Both the position numbers and the translations under genes were made by a program. Under the pieces are notes generated by a model. The model saw only the letters and a list, made by a program, of their open reading frames with translations. It was not told the origin of the DNA and searched no databases. From NCBI GenBank assembly GCA_964035575.1, contig OZ037921.1, positions 640,501 through 704,500 on the forward strand: DNA of 64,000 bases, read 5' to 3'. How positions within the stretch are numbered: the first letter of the stretch is position 1; each line of letters opens with the position of its first letter. This DNA is from Rhynchopus sp. YZ270_cl-10. Taxonomy: Eukaryota; Euglenozoa; Diplonemea; Diplonemida; Diplonemidae. Of this stretch, positions 29,167 through 41,239 are shown piece after piece.

Positions 29167-30423
29167 CAGTGATCTAAAATACGTACTGCTACGTATTAAT
29201 ACGTATACGTGGGGAGAATAAGCCACGTATTTACGTATTACGTATTAATACGTATTTTCGTATTAATACGTCACGTATTACATACAATGCAACGAGGCCG
29301 AGTCGGCCTCGCCAAGGCCTGAAAATAAATACTCAGGCGTGCCTGAGGCGTACTCGGGATTAGTTACGTTTAAGTACGCCTCAGGCACGCCTGAGTATAT
29401 TTATATTCTTACCAGCATTTTGGTCATGAACAAAAAAGTATTTCGCCCCAAATTTTGTGGCTTTCGATTCAGAGGTAGCAAAATCTTTTAAATGCGGGGT
29501 CTCACGATGAAAAATGTGCCTCTGGGCCGAGCGAGTCGAAAAAATGAAAAGGGTTCGCTAAGCTTTGGTGCTGATGATATATATTTTGGTGGTACATTCG
29601 GGTATTTCATTGGTTCAAAAATCATTGGAAACAAATCTCGGGGGTGATTTTCGACTGGGCCCTTCGCGGCCCAACTTGATGCAAGACGGAAGAGGCTCAT
29701 ACAAGGCTGGATCCTCCAACACTAGAAAGATCCCATCGAGATCCTAAAATCATACACAGGTCTCCTTCATCCACAGACCACAGCTCTAATTAAAATACAA
29801 CTATGGGGTGACCAAAAGACTTTTTCATACATAACCGAGGTATGACGCATCTTCTGCGAAGCCTCTTTTTAGTAGACAGTTTACTGTAGGCAGTGACCAT
29901 GATATTTTTCCACTAAAAATATCTTGCGACCCCGCAATTTTCTCAGCAGGACACCGAAAGTTGATTTCAGCACATTTCAGGGGGTGGGGAAAATACATGG
30001 CATGCCTTAGAAACGTGATGACCTGTGCGTAATAATTTTATATATCGGCAGAAATATGAAACCGGGTATACTTTCCCCTGATTTTGGTACAAACTTAAAG
30101 TCACGCATTTTTTGCTAAAAAAATTGTCCGACCCCGGAATTTTTTCAGATCGCTCCGAAATTCATCAGAGGCCCATTTTGCGGGGAAAAAATCCACACCA
30201 GGCGCCTGAAACGCAAGTATGCGTTGATATATACTCAGGCGTGCCTGAGGCGTACTTAAACGTAACTAATCCCGAGTACGCCTCAGGCACGCCTCAGTGA
30301 CGCCTCAGGCACGCCTCAGATATATTTTCCAGATACGAGTATTTTCAGGCGTACCCGGCCTCGTTGCATTGTATGGTATTAATACGTATTAATACGTATT
30401 TTTCCACGTATTTTAGAACACTG
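29167..30423. mobile_element. 1257-bp element with nested inverted repeats
   Basis: Terminal repeats CAGTG(A/T)TCTAAAATACGT are followed by ATTAATACGTATT palindromes. A second inverted layer, CAGGC(G/A)CGCCTGAGG with GTACGCCTCAGGC units, lies at about 29325-29400 and 30220-30320. The interior has no recognisable protein. It sits in a (GGGA)n tract, so the target duplication cannot be read. Superfamily unassigned; CAGTG ends would suit hAT. Confidence 0.8.
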
Positions 30424-30556
30424 GGGAGGGAGGGGGGTAAGTTCCTTTCATTTTCTTTCATATTCCTTTAGGAAGGGTTCCTAAGGACCTAGGCTGTCCT
30501 GTCCGATCTGGAAGGAGGGTACATTTTCGTGCGGAACACTTGAGAGGGTTTCTTTC

Positions 30557-30632
30557 TTTGTTGTATCGACAATCACGTTATACCTACTGGTATAACGATC
30601 AGTACTCAATGTCGGCCGAAGCCTATGTACTA
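30557..30632 (-). repeat. Family D structured repeat
   Basis: The plus strand has the hairpin TTGTTGTATCGACAATC, a variable stem CGTTATACC...GGTATAACG, then AGTACTCAATGTCGGCCGAAGCC. Other copies lie at about 35911-35968, 35986-36064, 39332-39360, 39508-39570, 39613-39675, 40098-40150, 43123-43198 and 55085-55150, all in this orientation. The first hairpin shows paired changes (TTGTGTCAACAA, TTGCATCGACAA). Confidence 0.65.
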
Positions 30633-30917
30633 CAGCAGGGTAGATCCTTATTTTCGCTAAAAACGCTAAAAATACCAGATTTATTTTCGTTTTTTTCCTT
30701 TTTTTTTTCTCTCCCGTTTTTGAGATTTTTCCGCGCAGGCCTGACGCTAACTTTCAGGTTTTTGGGAAATCGTGTGGGGTTGACGGTTTGTCCGCGAGCG
30801 CAGCGAGCGCAAAAATTGAGTGACGGTCTAAAAAAAACCAACAAGCAGGTTGGTACTGTACTGAGGCAGAATAGTGGTGTTTTTTTACACATCTCAGCTG
30901 TCGTAGAACTAAACCCC

Positions 30918-31327
30918 AGGGGATAATATAGGTTTTGGGGGTTTTCGCTGAAACTCGGTCAAAACTCGGTCGAGCCCAACCCAGCTCGTTCGGGGACTCC
31001 GGCGGAATGTGAGAACTCCTCGGTTATCCAACTGCGGAGTTCGGCACTGCATTGATATTTGCACCAGGCACACGCAGTATCAGTAACCTCAGTACATTTG
31101 CCATGGCGAAGCCACGGTACGCAACATTTCTAAAAACTGCGCTCAAAATTGCACATTTTTACTGCCAAACTATGTCATGGGAAGGGTGGGTTGCAAGCTT
31201 GCGCCGAAGGCGCACGGTACGCCACTTTTTTCTCTCGCCATACTGCATGCTTCCTTTTCCTTCGGCGTTTGACCAATTAAATCGCGTTCTGGCTGTGACC
31301 CTTGTCGGACACTGCGCCCTCTGACAA
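30918..31327. mobile_element. Relic of the CAGGGTTCTATA element family
   Basis: Long diverged similarity to 42215-42770, including CTCCGGCGGAATGTGAGAA, GGCGAAGCCACGGTACGCAA and TTCCTTTTCCTTCGGCGTTT. The ends are not identifiable. Confidence 0.75.
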
Positions 31328-32020
31328 GGGTAATCCTTTCTAGAAACATTCTGAAAAAAGTGGTAGTGCCGGCATTAGCAAGAAAATTTTCCAGTGGTTA
31401 GGTTCGCAATTTTTGGGCCAAGTTCAAAATCCCACAAAAAATTAAGCGGGGATTTTCGACGATTTTGGCCTAACAGTGTTGTGTTTCTGCCTTGGTCCGG
31501 TTGAAGTCTTTATCCGTCCGCTTTGCGGGTTTGTGGACATCGTAATTGTGTTCTTCAAAAATACGCTTCAAAATTGTCTTATGCAAGGTGACACTGAGAA
31601 TTGACACTCATTGGTACTTGTCTTATGAAGTGAAGACAAATATTGAAGGGGCATTGGCGGGCCGAAGGCCAGCCAAAAAAACGGTAGCGAACTTTTACTT
31701 TTTTTCCTTTTGGTTTCCCCCTTATTTTGACTTTCCGGATCGATTGCGGACCGTGGTGGTGCCACTCTGTGGCTGGAAATTAGTAGGTAACCAAAAAAAT
31801 GGGCCAGAGAAAAAAGGAAAAAAAAAAAGGAAAAAAAAAAAAAAAACAAAGCATTTTTGAACACACTTTGCGGTTCTGGGGACGAACCGCGCTGCAGAGC
31901 CACTCCTCACCAAGAATATGTTGATTTAGTGTATCTACTATACACGACAGTCACCTTTGTTTTTTGTGTTTCCATTTTGAAACTCTCTGGACCTGACATC
32001 AAGATCGCATATTCTCTTTT

Positions 32021-32508
32021 TGGTGCTTCCCGGGGGGTATGCATTTCACAAATTTTCAATTCAATTCACAACTTTTCACAACTTTTCACAACTATTCACC
32101 ACCCTTTTTTTCTTCGTTGGTGAAGCTTTTAAATGCCGGCATTTGCATTTCCGGAATCCGTCCGGCCAGTGGTGGGGTCAATTTGCCGAAATGGACAAGT
32201 TCTCGTCATTTCCGCACAGTACGCAGTACACAGGTACACAGGTACACCACATCACGTTCTATCTTGTGAATCCCAAAATACCCCTCAATGGGTGGGCCAC
32301 CACCCAACCCAAAAAAAAAACCCCCCAAAAAAATAAAATCAATTCACAACTTTTCACAACTTTTCGCACTTTTCACAACTTTTCACAATTTTTCACCATT
32401 TTTCACCAGCCTTCACAATTTTATAGCGGTTTTCGTGTTGTGAAAATTTGTGAAAACTTGTCACATTTTGTGAAAATTTGTGAAATGCATACCCCCCGGG
32501 AAGCACCA
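32021..32508. mobile_element. 488-bp TGGTGC element
   Basis: The inverted ends TGGTGCTTCCCGGGGGGTAT continue about 40 bp into TCACAAATTTTCA. Many subterminal copies of TTCACAACTT follow on one side and the reverse complement on the other. A possible 5-bp duplication CTTTT flanks it. The relative at 36106-36350 has the same architecture. Confidence 0.85.
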
Positions 32509-32784
32509 CTTTTTCAATTTTCATTTTTTTTTGTTCAAATCTCTCGTTCCCCCACCCCTCAGTGTAAAAAAAGGGGAGGGGAAGAACACACAAAAAAAAA
32601 AAAAAACACGCCCTTTTTTTTTCCTTCAAAGTGTAAAAATTGGGTTCTTCTGTAAGATACACTACTCAATCAATCACGAATTCTACTTTTTTAAAATAAA
32701 TTTAGAATTTTCATTTTTTTTATTTGCTAGCAACAACAAGAAAAACTTACTAACAATCTGAAAGCCCCTCTCATTATTCTCTTC

Positions 32785-33333
32785 TTAATCAAACGATTTT
32801 GAGGGTACCCAGTTGTCTGGAAGAGTGTGTTTCTGTCCGTGGTAGGACTTGGAATTCCATCGGAACCACGATCCTGCAAATGCATCTGGGTTTTCAGGCT
32901 TTTCCTCGAGTATTGCCGCGAGGAGCTCGTTAATGACAAAGGGGATACGCCAGGAGGCCGACCAGAGCCTCTTTTCTGTGGTGACCGTGAGGACCCCTTT
33001 GTGCTGCCACTTCTCCTGCGCCTCGTTCATTTCGTCGTGACGGAGGAAGAACTGCGAGCACCACTGCATCGGGTGGTCCGGCATTTCGTCATACAACTCC
33101 ATGAGCATGACACTCAAGAACAGCCCTACGTCACGTTCTATCAGGTACTCTTCGTTTTTCACCTTCTTTTCCGCAGGAGACAGCTTCACCTCGCCCTTCA
33201 TATGCAAGGTCTGTAACGTAGGACGCCGTGCACCCTGCTCCCCTCCGTCCTGCGAATGCGAACGCCCTACATCTTCCTTAGGCAACTCCGGCAGCCCAGT
33301 GGGAAGGCATAATTCTATTGTCGGTCCGTCCAT
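32785..33333 (-). CDS. RIIa/Dpy30-like dimerisation-domain protein
   Basis: 182 residues from ATG 33333. The start is set by an acceptor-like TTTTTTTACAG 23 bases upstream; the longer upstream frame is translated poly-T. Residues about 62-105 (YLIERDVGLFLSVMLMELYD followed by EMPDHPMQWCSQFF) fit an RIIa/Dpy30-type helical dimerisation domain (helix, then PxxP, then helix). Such domains dock on A-kinase-anchor helices, often in cilia. The rest is hydrophilic with a Trp-rich segment (WSASWRIPFVINELLAAILE). An axonemal role is inference. A second gene of this type lies at 51590-52318. Confidence 0.7.
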   Translation of the reverse strand: MDGPTIELCLPTGLPELPKEDVGRSHSQDGGEQGARRPTLQTLHMKGEVKLSPAEKKVKNEEYLIERDVGLFLSVMLMELYDEMPDHPMQWCSQFFLRHDEMNEAQEKWQHKGVLTVTTEKRLWSASWRIPFVINELLAAILEEKPENPDAFAGSWFRWNSKSYHGQKHTLPDNWVPSKSFD

Positions 33334-34017
33334 TGTGTTAATATCAAATTTTTTTCTGTAAAAAAATGGTGTGGGAAGGAAATCAAGAGAGGGGGGTGGA
33401 GTAATGGTGTTTGCAAAATACATCACAATATACGTATTGTGGTGTATTTTGCGTATTCCAATGGCTCCCATCACAATACTGCCACCATTAGGGTGGGGTG
33501 CGGGGGAAAAAAAAGAATTTTGCTTTTTTGTTGTTTCGGGCTCATACGAAAGGGTGGGATTGGAGGAAGAGAAGGGGGAAAGAAACAAAAAAGAAAAAGA
33601 GAGCCCTGAGAAAAAGAAGAAAAAAAAACTTGAAAATCCTTCAAGTTTTTGTGAAAAATAATAGGGAAAAAAATGGGGATAGTGCAAAGAAGAAATAGGG
33701 TTAAAAACGATACTCGGGAGAGACGAAGAGCGGAAGGCGAGGTTTTATTTGTCTTTTTTCTTTTTTTTTTGGTGTTTTTTTGTTTTGTTGTTGTCCAAAA
33801 AACTATACTCAGGTCTTTTTCTGTTTTCATCAAGGCAGAACCTGTCAGGCATGTATTAACCCTTAAGTACAGTATAAGCCTAAAAAAACCTCCTTTTTTA
33901 CCGACTCAGCGTTATTTTTGCTTTGCTTTTTATTCACAAAGAAACGAGCCCCAAAAGAAAATGTTTTGACTAGGTTTGCACCATGCAAAACGCAATAGTG
34001 ATGTACGCTAAAAAGAG

Positions 34018-34106
34018 AAGTTGAAAAAATAAAAAAATGCAAGCGCCTCACAGTACTGAAACGAACGCAGGCATTGGTTCTCTGCAGGTTATTGGAACCC
34101 CAGAGC
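34018..34106 (-). repeat. Family C structured repeat, long copy
   Basis: The minus strand reads CTCTGGGGTTCCAATAACC, AGAACCAATGCCTGCGTT and CTGTGAGGCGCTTGCA. An insertion of A/T bases interrupts the 3' part. Confidence 0.65.
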
Positions 34107-35163
34107 AACACTTTAAAAAAAAAAACTTTTTTAAAAAAATATACAGAACCAAACCAAATAAGTACAGGCTTGTCCATCGGATCAATAAAGAAGAAAATCC
34201 GTGGTGCTTTTCGTAGCCTGTTTCTGATGACGAAATACCCCACAAAATGGGGGGGAGAAGAGAAAAGGGAAATGCATAAAAGAATGTTCAAAAACCCAAA
34301 AAAAAATTAGACCCTGCTGTTAACAGATGGAGATGTTGGAGTAGAAAAGAACTACCTCTTGTTCTTACTGTACTTCTGGATCTGGGGTTTTTTTTTATGT
34401 ATTTTTTTTTTGTTTTTTTTGTTGTTTTTGTTTGGTCAATGACCGTATCCTAAGACGAATGTTTTTTTTTTTTTTCTGTGCACAAAATCGCCCGAAGGCT
34501 ATTAGATTTCACAGGTTTAAAATGCAGATCACCGTCAACCCCTTTACATTAATATAAAAATGAAACTATGAATGCCATAAAAGAAGCGTTAATCATGTCA
34601 AAAACGAAGGAAAAAAAGAAAGAAAAAAAAGAGAAGTTTTTTTTTTGTCAGATGAACTTCAGCCTCTCATGCTAATGCTCGCCTAACCAAAAGAGATAGG
34701 GCCACAAAGGGCACACATGTCTCTTGTCTAAAGAAAATCAACTGCTAATTCTATAAAGCAAAAGCAGAAAGTGGAAAGGGGAGGGACAAAAAAGGGGAAA
34801 GAAATGGTGATGGAATGCAAAAAAAAAAGGGGGGGAAAGAGAAATTTTGTAAGATGAATGTGCCTCTCGTGCACACACACACAAATCTTTATGTTAACGG
34901 GCCGGAAAAAGGGAAACAAAAACACAAAAAAAAAAAATGACACAAAAAAAACTGGAAAACTGCAACACAATTTGCATTTATCCTACAAAGAACACCCGTG
35001 GCTTTTTCTCTCCTTTTTTTTCCGTATCTTCCAGGTAGGTTGAGTCGCCCATCCCCAAACAAAAAAAAATCCGATTTTATTTTGGCACATTTTGGGGTAT
35101 TTTGACTCCTCAACCAGGAAAATAATTGACCTTTTTTTTTTTTTTTTTTTTGCTTTCCTACAA

Positions 35164-35646
35164 TTGGGTCATCTGAAAAAGGGTTACCTGATCGGGGGGA
35201 GACGCTATGAGACTATATTGAGACGGCACTGAGACGTTAGTGAGGCACAGCTGGTATGGAATCAAGCGGTTTTCCCTTGCCCCACCTTCCCCTGGTCCAC
35301 TCTCAACGTACAACAGAAACCCGTAAACACTCCCGAATCCCAACATTCTGACGCGTCAACTCTAGCCTCTGGCCCCACCGAAGGGCACAGCCAACCCAAC
35401 TGGCCAAAACCATATTAAAAAAAGTCAGGCGGTTGCAGGTTCGGGTCCTGCCACGGTTGCTTCTTCCCAGACGTCGTTAACAGCTATGAACCAAGGAGGT
35501 TCACAGTGTGCCCCTAAACCTTTCAAAAGACTACAACAAAAAAGTCGAATAAGTGTAGCAGTGGCAAGCGGGAGTAGGCTGGAATGCCCTGTGAGACGCT
35601 GTGATATTGTAACAAAAACCCGTCCCACCCTTTTCAGATGACCCAA
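35164..35646. mobile_element. 483-bp element with TTGGGTCATCTG ends
   Basis: The inverted ends TTGGGTCATCTGAAAAAGGG and CCCTTTTCAGATGACCCAA flank a region sharing GAGACGCT..GAGAC motifs with the 97-bp relative at 24000-24096. A possible 3-bp CAA duplication is present. Inside, at about 35431-35460, GCAGGTTCGGGTCCTGC forms a perfect tRNA T-arm-like hairpin without a full tRNA. Confidence 0.8.
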
Positions 35647-35985
35647 CAACCAACTAAAATAAGAAATTTTTAACTTGAGAAGCGCAGCTTGCACTCAAAG
35701 CAAACTAAACTCCGACAAAAAAAAATCGAAAACTTGAATAAAAAAAACACCCTCTAAAGAAAAAAAGCAAAATGCAAGCGGGTTCACAGAAAGGTCTACC
35801 CCCCAAACCCATCGCCTTCCCTTTACACAGAACACAAAGAAGCGATAACATACGTTGTCACGTATATTGAGGGAAACCAATCTTCTTGCACCAACCCCCT
35901 TTTTTTGCTGTATTAACAACCACCCACTGAGAGGTGGGCTCTGTGTTTGATGCCCTCGAAAAAGGCTATTTTTTTTTATTGTTTT

Positions 35986-36064
35986 TTTGTTGTATCGACA
36001 ACAATCGCCTCAGCACCCACTCGGTAGGGAACTAGGGTATGTCCTCAATGTTGGCCGCAGCCTA
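35986..36064 (-). repeat. Family D structured repeat
   Basis: TTGTTGTATCGACAACAATC begins the unit; ACTCGGTAGGGAACTAGGGT and CTCAATGTTGGCCGCAGCC follow. It lies 18 bases after another, more eroded copy at 35911-35968. Confidence 0.6.
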
Positions 36065-36105
36065 TTTTATCTTTTTTTTTTTGGGTGAGAAAAAAAAGAA
36101 AATCA

Positions 36106-36350
36106 TGGTGCTATCCGGGGGGCGGCGTTTTGCAAAGTTTCACAAAATTTCAATCAAAATCACAACTTTTCACAGCTTTCACAACTTTTCACAACTTGTC
36201 ACAAAATTTCAATTAAAATCACAACTCTTCACAACTTTTCACAACGGTGTGTGTACATAGTTGTGAAGCGTTGTGCATAGGATTGAAATTTTGTGACATT
36301 TTGTGAAACTTTGTGAAACTTTGCAAAACGCCGCCCCCCGGATAGCACCA
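36106..36350. mobile_element. 245-bp TGGTGC element with 6-bp TSD
   Basis: The ends TGGTGCTATCCGGGGGGCGG and the reverse complement flank it, and the inverted similarity continues through GCGTTTTGCAAAGTTTCACA. The flanking AAATCA is duplicated (36100-36105 and 36351-36356). Subterminal TCACAACTTTT units match the element at 32021-32508. Confidence 0.88.
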
Positions 36351-37004
36351 AAATCACTCATTGCGACTGAACCAAGAGCACTAAAATATCGTGAAAGATG
36401 AAATGTGCACTCTCTGTGCACAAAGGACATCCTTCATTAAAAGGAAACAAGAGATATGAACGCACTTTTGAAGTACTGTTTGGAGGGAGAGATGTTGGGA
36501 AGAGGTGTGTGAAATGTTTACCTTTCGAATAAAGCAAAATTGAAAGGTGCTGAAAAAATGCTCTTTTATGGAGGAACAAACACGGCGTGTAAAATAAAAT
36601 AAAATCCGGCAAGAGACCACCGAAAAAAAAAAACGGTTTAGTCACTTTTCGAATCAAATATTTTTGTTGCGTGTATAGCAACCCCCTCAGAAACATTTTC
36701 AGTTAACCATGAAAGGATTAGTCGTGAGTCAAAGGAAATGTCAGACACAGTTGTCTGACAAAAAAAAAATAATAAGATGAAACTAAGCCTCTCATGCTGA
36801 GCCACCTATATAAGTAAGATGAGTTGTTTTGGTCACCTCGAAAGTTGTTGTTGTTGTTTTTGCTTTCATTTTATTTCTTTTTTAAAAAAACCCTGAAACG
36901 AACAATACAAAGAGTTGTACTATAAAGTTATGTTTTGAAGCAGTTAGTAAGAGGATGGAGAGGGGGAGGAGGAGTGGAAAAGAAAATAAAAAATAAAGAT
37001 TTTT

Positions 37005-37035
37005 AAGATGAACCTAAGGCTTGCTTAGCCACTTT
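37005..37035 (-). repeat. Family A hairpin
   Basis: AAGATGAACCTAAGGCTTGC then TTAGCCACTT. Stem CTAAG/CTTAG inside AAG..G/C.ACTT. Confidence 0.6.
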
Positions 37036-39612
37036 ATAAACTTTGTAAAAAAAAAAAAAAAGAGGAGGAAGGGGGGAGAGAGAGGGGTTGGAGGGATCCA
37101 ATAAATAAGTACAAAAAAAATGCAGAAAAAGTGACAAAGCAATGAATATAGCAGGCATCCTTCAAGTTTTTTTGCCCAACTAAAATAAAGAAAAGAATGG
37201 AAAAGAACAAAATGTCTTCGCAAAGGAGGTCTAACGTTTCCATCACAGTCAGATTGCCTTATGCAAGAAATAGACAAATATTTTTTTTTGTTTTGTTTTT
37301 TTTGTGTTTCGACCACACACCTTGACACAATTTTTTAGTTCAAAAAGAATCGGTAGATGTCTTATTTTCGTTATGTTCAACGATGATTTTCCGTTTACAG
37401 CAAATGGTTTGATTTTTGTTTTGTGTATCGACGCCAAAAAAAACAGCGATCGTAGAGGGAGATGCAACGTGTTGTATATGTTGTAAAAGAAAAAAAAAAC
37501 TTGAAAGATCAAAGAACATGTACTTGAAACGGTTGTTATGTTCGTTTATGTTGAAAAATGAAAGTAGGAGAGGGGAAGGTGGGACTAAGTGTGATCAGAC
37601 ACGCAAAAAGTGTTTAGCAGGACGTAAAAAAAAAAAAGATAACAATGGGAAGAGACGTTGAAAGTAAGTGCAAACACCTCACCGTACACCGGCGGGGCGA
37701 AGGCACTGTAGAAAAAGCCAAGATGAACCTACGACTCTCGTTGCTGTGGTCACCTGCTACATAAAGGAATATGATCGAGCCGCTCGGGCACATGCATATG
37801 CACAGGCTGAACAAAAATGAGCGCTTATTGTATTCCCTATTTCCCTGCAGAGAGGAACAGCTTATCTTGCCAGAAAAATGTACCTCACACCGAGCGGACA
37901 CTAATCTTAGCGTTTTGCCCCCCGCCTTTCAAAGAAACCAATCACATGAACTAAATGCATGTTTTGCTGTTCATCTCAATTGCGTTATTCTCTTTCCCCT
38001 AAAATCCTTCCCCCAAAATGGGACCTAAATGTATTTTGGTGGTTTTTTTGAAATTTTTTTCTCCTTGTTTGTGATGTGTTTTGTTTCACAAATACTGCGA
38101 ATTCAAAAAAAAACAAAAAAAAAAAAATATACATAAAAATACGAGATTGGGTGACTATATTTACAAGTATCGACAGACCATCAAAAGACGAGAGGTTTCG
38201 TACAACAAAAAAACCAGCCCCGTCTCTTTTAAAGGCTCTGACATGATGGAAAAAAGGTGTTGGAAAAAAAAAACGGTTAAGAAAGTAGGATCGTGTACTC
38301 GAGAGAACAAACGCCTTCATGGACGCTTGCGTTTTGTGAAATGGTGATTGACCAAGAGACACTTCTTATAGCTTGAGATGATATGTGAGTATTTTTTTTT
38401 TTTTTTTCATCAGTTGGTTTTTTTTTTAGTGCATCAGTCATACAAGACAGTATTCACTATTTTGGTGTTCTTCGTTATGGCAAAAAAACCCCCCTTCCAA
38501 ACCCTTCTCTTTTGGGCTACAATACTAGAGACATCCCTTCGCTATTCATATATGGTATGTTTGAAACCTTTGAAGAAAGTTATGCGGTCCTACCTTTCTT
38601 CAGTGGAGGCCGCAAAATTAGAGATAAAAGGGAGATTTTTCCCAAATACCCCGGAATAGATTGGATATCTGCACTTAATGAAATCAAAAAAAAAAGATAA
38701 AATTGATGACATACAGATCGCTTGAAAGATATGCATCAAGCAAAGCTGTACCAAATGCAGTTGTAGACTATCGAAGTAAGATGGAACTGGGCGGTGGGAT
38801 TTTTTTTTCTGGGTAATGGCTGTTTTGTGATAATTGTCCATCATATTCACAATAATGGGTATCATATATTATGAAGGGCAACTATTACCATACAACCATC
38901 CTTGTCCGGGGGGGAGTGAATGGGGATAACAAGACAGTACACAATGCTTAGTTGGCCTGCCCGAAAGCATGCGACTGTCCATACTCTAAACAGTGAGTAT
39001 CACACCTTAGTAGATTACAAAAAAAGAAGAAGGGGGTTGAAACATGAACGCACCTGAGGTGGGGGGGTGGGGTGGTGGGTGGGGGTGCTGTATAACATAT
39101 CACCCATACTCAGAAGAGTGTATTTTCTGACATTTTATTTTTTGTTCTTTCACTCGTTGACCCAGATGCATTTTTTTTAAAATCTTTTTGATCATCCGAC
39201 CCCGAAATTGAAGGTTTCGACGCCGATCTTTCAAAAGAAAAGAAAAATACAATTTTTTGGGTCAAATACCAGAGACAGTTTTTCCTCCCGGAAACCCTAG
39301 AAATCACCGTTTGGATTTAACATTTTTTTTGTAGTTTCGACAATCACCTGTCCGAGGTTTTGATAAATTGTTTGGAGTAGTGTAGTTGCCTCGGTTGTGC
39401 AATCTCCATTGTCTGTTTTCTTCTAAACATTGGAGTTACGTTGTCACAATATCTTCCCCTTTGCTCCACAGAAAGACAGACAAAATCACATGAGCATAGA
39501 GGGGCTATTGTTGTGTCGACAATCGCCTTGAGCAACCACATTGATAGTCCGAAAGGATCCTTGAGAGTGTGGCAGAGATTAGGCATTAGGAACACTGGGT
39601 GTGCCCCTTTCT

Positions 39613-39675
39613 CTTTTGTTGTGTCAACAATCACCTATGTGCAGGATCTGTACTCAATGTCGCCCGAAGGTTAAT
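39613..39675 (-). repeat. Family D structured repeat
   Basis: TTTGTTGTGTCAACAATCAC, then CTGTACTCAATGTCGCCCGA. The hairpin base pair G-C changes to A-T on both arms compared with TTGTGTCGACAA. A further half copy lies at 39508-39570. Confidence 0.65.
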
Positions 39676-40186
39676 GCACTTTAAAGATATAGACGTAAAT
39701 CGTCCTCAACTCTGGAAAGTCGTTTTTATTTGTAGTTTATGCCTTTTTTTTGCAGCATTCAAAATAACTGTAGTCGAGAAGTGAAAAAAAGGGAGAGAAT
39801 GGTTGCGATTAAAAAAAAAAGAGAAAAATAGTTATTGATGCACTCAACTGACCCACTATACGAATGCCAGCCATGAATGAAAAAATTCAAAAAAAAAAAA
39901 AAAAAAAAAATGCTTTGAAGATAAATAACTCCCTTTCCCACATCATCTTTAGAAAAGAATGCTTTAAAAAACGAGAAAGGGGTGTGTGTGGAGAGAGAGA
40001 GAGAACGAAAGGCTTTGAGCTTTTTATGCTAAAGAGGGGGAGAGGGGAGAGGGGAGAGAAGGGAGGAGGGGACTTAGAGGGAATAAGAAAGAGGCCTTTG
40101 TGCTGTGTCGTCAATCACCCACCAAGAGGTTCGGGTGTTCAATTGTTGCCTTTTGAATTTGAATGAAACCTTTTTTTTTGTGTGTG

Positions 40187-40243
40187 AAAACTTGGTTGTA
40201 TTAGCATATGCCACCCTAGAGTGTGCTCCACTATTTATTTTTG
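40187..40243 (-). repeat. Family E hairpin
   Basis: GAAAACTTGGTTGTATTAGC, then GAGTGTGCTCCACTA and a T run. It matches 62328-62385 over the same blocks. Confidence 0.55.
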
Positions 40244-40606
40244 ATCATCTTGTTGTTGTTTAGTGTAGCTGCCATTCAGAAAGTTATTTCACTTTTTTTT
40301 GTCGCGTAGGCAAACCCGCCTTAGAGGGAAAATAAAAAAGGGGGGGAAAAAAAACTAGAAAAAGATGAACGGGCCTCAGAGGCACACATATCTTTGAAAA
40401 TATTGAGGCAGAAGAAAAAAAACTGCAAGAGCAAAATGATGCCAAAAATCAGCAATATGAAAAGAAGAAAAAAAAAATGAAAAACACTTGCACACTGAAC
40501 CCAAGGCTTTTCTGCATTCGCAGGTATTACCCCGAGAGTTTTTTTTTAAAAAAATAGACTTGGGCTTTGTGTACTCAAAGACCAATGTAAAGAGAGAAAA
40601 AATTGT

Positions 40607-40634
40607 AAGGTGAACATCGATGTTTATCCACCTT
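40607..40634 (-). repeat. Family A hairpin, fully compensated
   Basis: AAGGTG/CACCTT forms the outer stem and ACATCGATGT the inner stem. The outer pair is AAGATG/CATCTT or AAGATGA/TCACCTT elsewhere, so both sides changed. Confidence 0.65.
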
Positions 40635-41034
40635 CCATTTAAAAGGGTTGCGTAAAAGTTTTGATAATATGAGCAAAGCGTTGCATGCCTGCCACGGGGG
40701 GGGGAAAAAACAAAAAATGCGCCAAACAAAACAAAACAAAACAAAAACAAAGCAAAAAAAAATACATCTCAGATTTTTTTCTTCTTTTGTTGTGGGTCAA
40801 TATCATGCAGTGCAAATTACTCCTTCCCAGCGAATCAACAAAATGTACAAAGCCCTCTCGTGACAGTGTACCCGAGCAGCTGCAAGAATCGATCCCTTTT
40901 ATTCCATACCTAGAGTGTATCCCATATCCCCCGATTTGAGATTTTCCCTACTCCTTCTCCCCTCCTTTTTTTGTGCAAAAAATAATGTTTTTTAAATAAA
41001 TCATCCAGGCCAGTGAAAAAAAAGAAAAGTTTAT

Positions 41035-41069
41035 AAGATGATCCTAAGCCTCTCGTGCTTAGTCACCTT
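41035..41069 (-). repeat. Family A hairpin, consensus-like copy
   Basis: AAGATGATCCTAAGCCTCTC then GTGCTTAGTCACCTT. The stem is CTAAGC/GCTTAG with outer AAGATGA/TCACCTT. On the minus strand it begins AAG|GTGACTAAGCACGAGAGG, like the 5' ends of the MYND-gene introns at 4243 and 4434. Confidence 0.7.
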
Positions 41070-41239
41070 AAAAGACACACCCGTAGAGACAAATATCATC
41101 TTGTGAAGCTGACAACTTTAAAAAAAAATTGACAAGCTGCGAAAGATTTTATTTAATTATCACTTCAGGTCTTTCAGAGAAGCAAAAAAAAAAAACATGT
41201 TTATGACACAAAAAATATCTATTTATTCGACTTTTTATA

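Larger units (their letters stand above)
28500..32784. other. Gene-free transposon-rich stretch
   Basis: No gene was supported in 4.3 kb. It contains a family B hairpin (28719-28751), a pogo-like MITE (28761-28873) and a GGGA tract at about 29131-29166. A 1257-bp inverted-repeat element follows (29167-30423), then a family D copy (30557-30632). A relic of the 820-bp element family (about 30918-31327) and a TGGTGC element (32021-32508) come next. Confidence 0.7.

Noticed and set aside
35340-35465. tRNA gene
   Set aside because: Only the T-arm is convincing; acceptor, D and anticodon arms could not be built.
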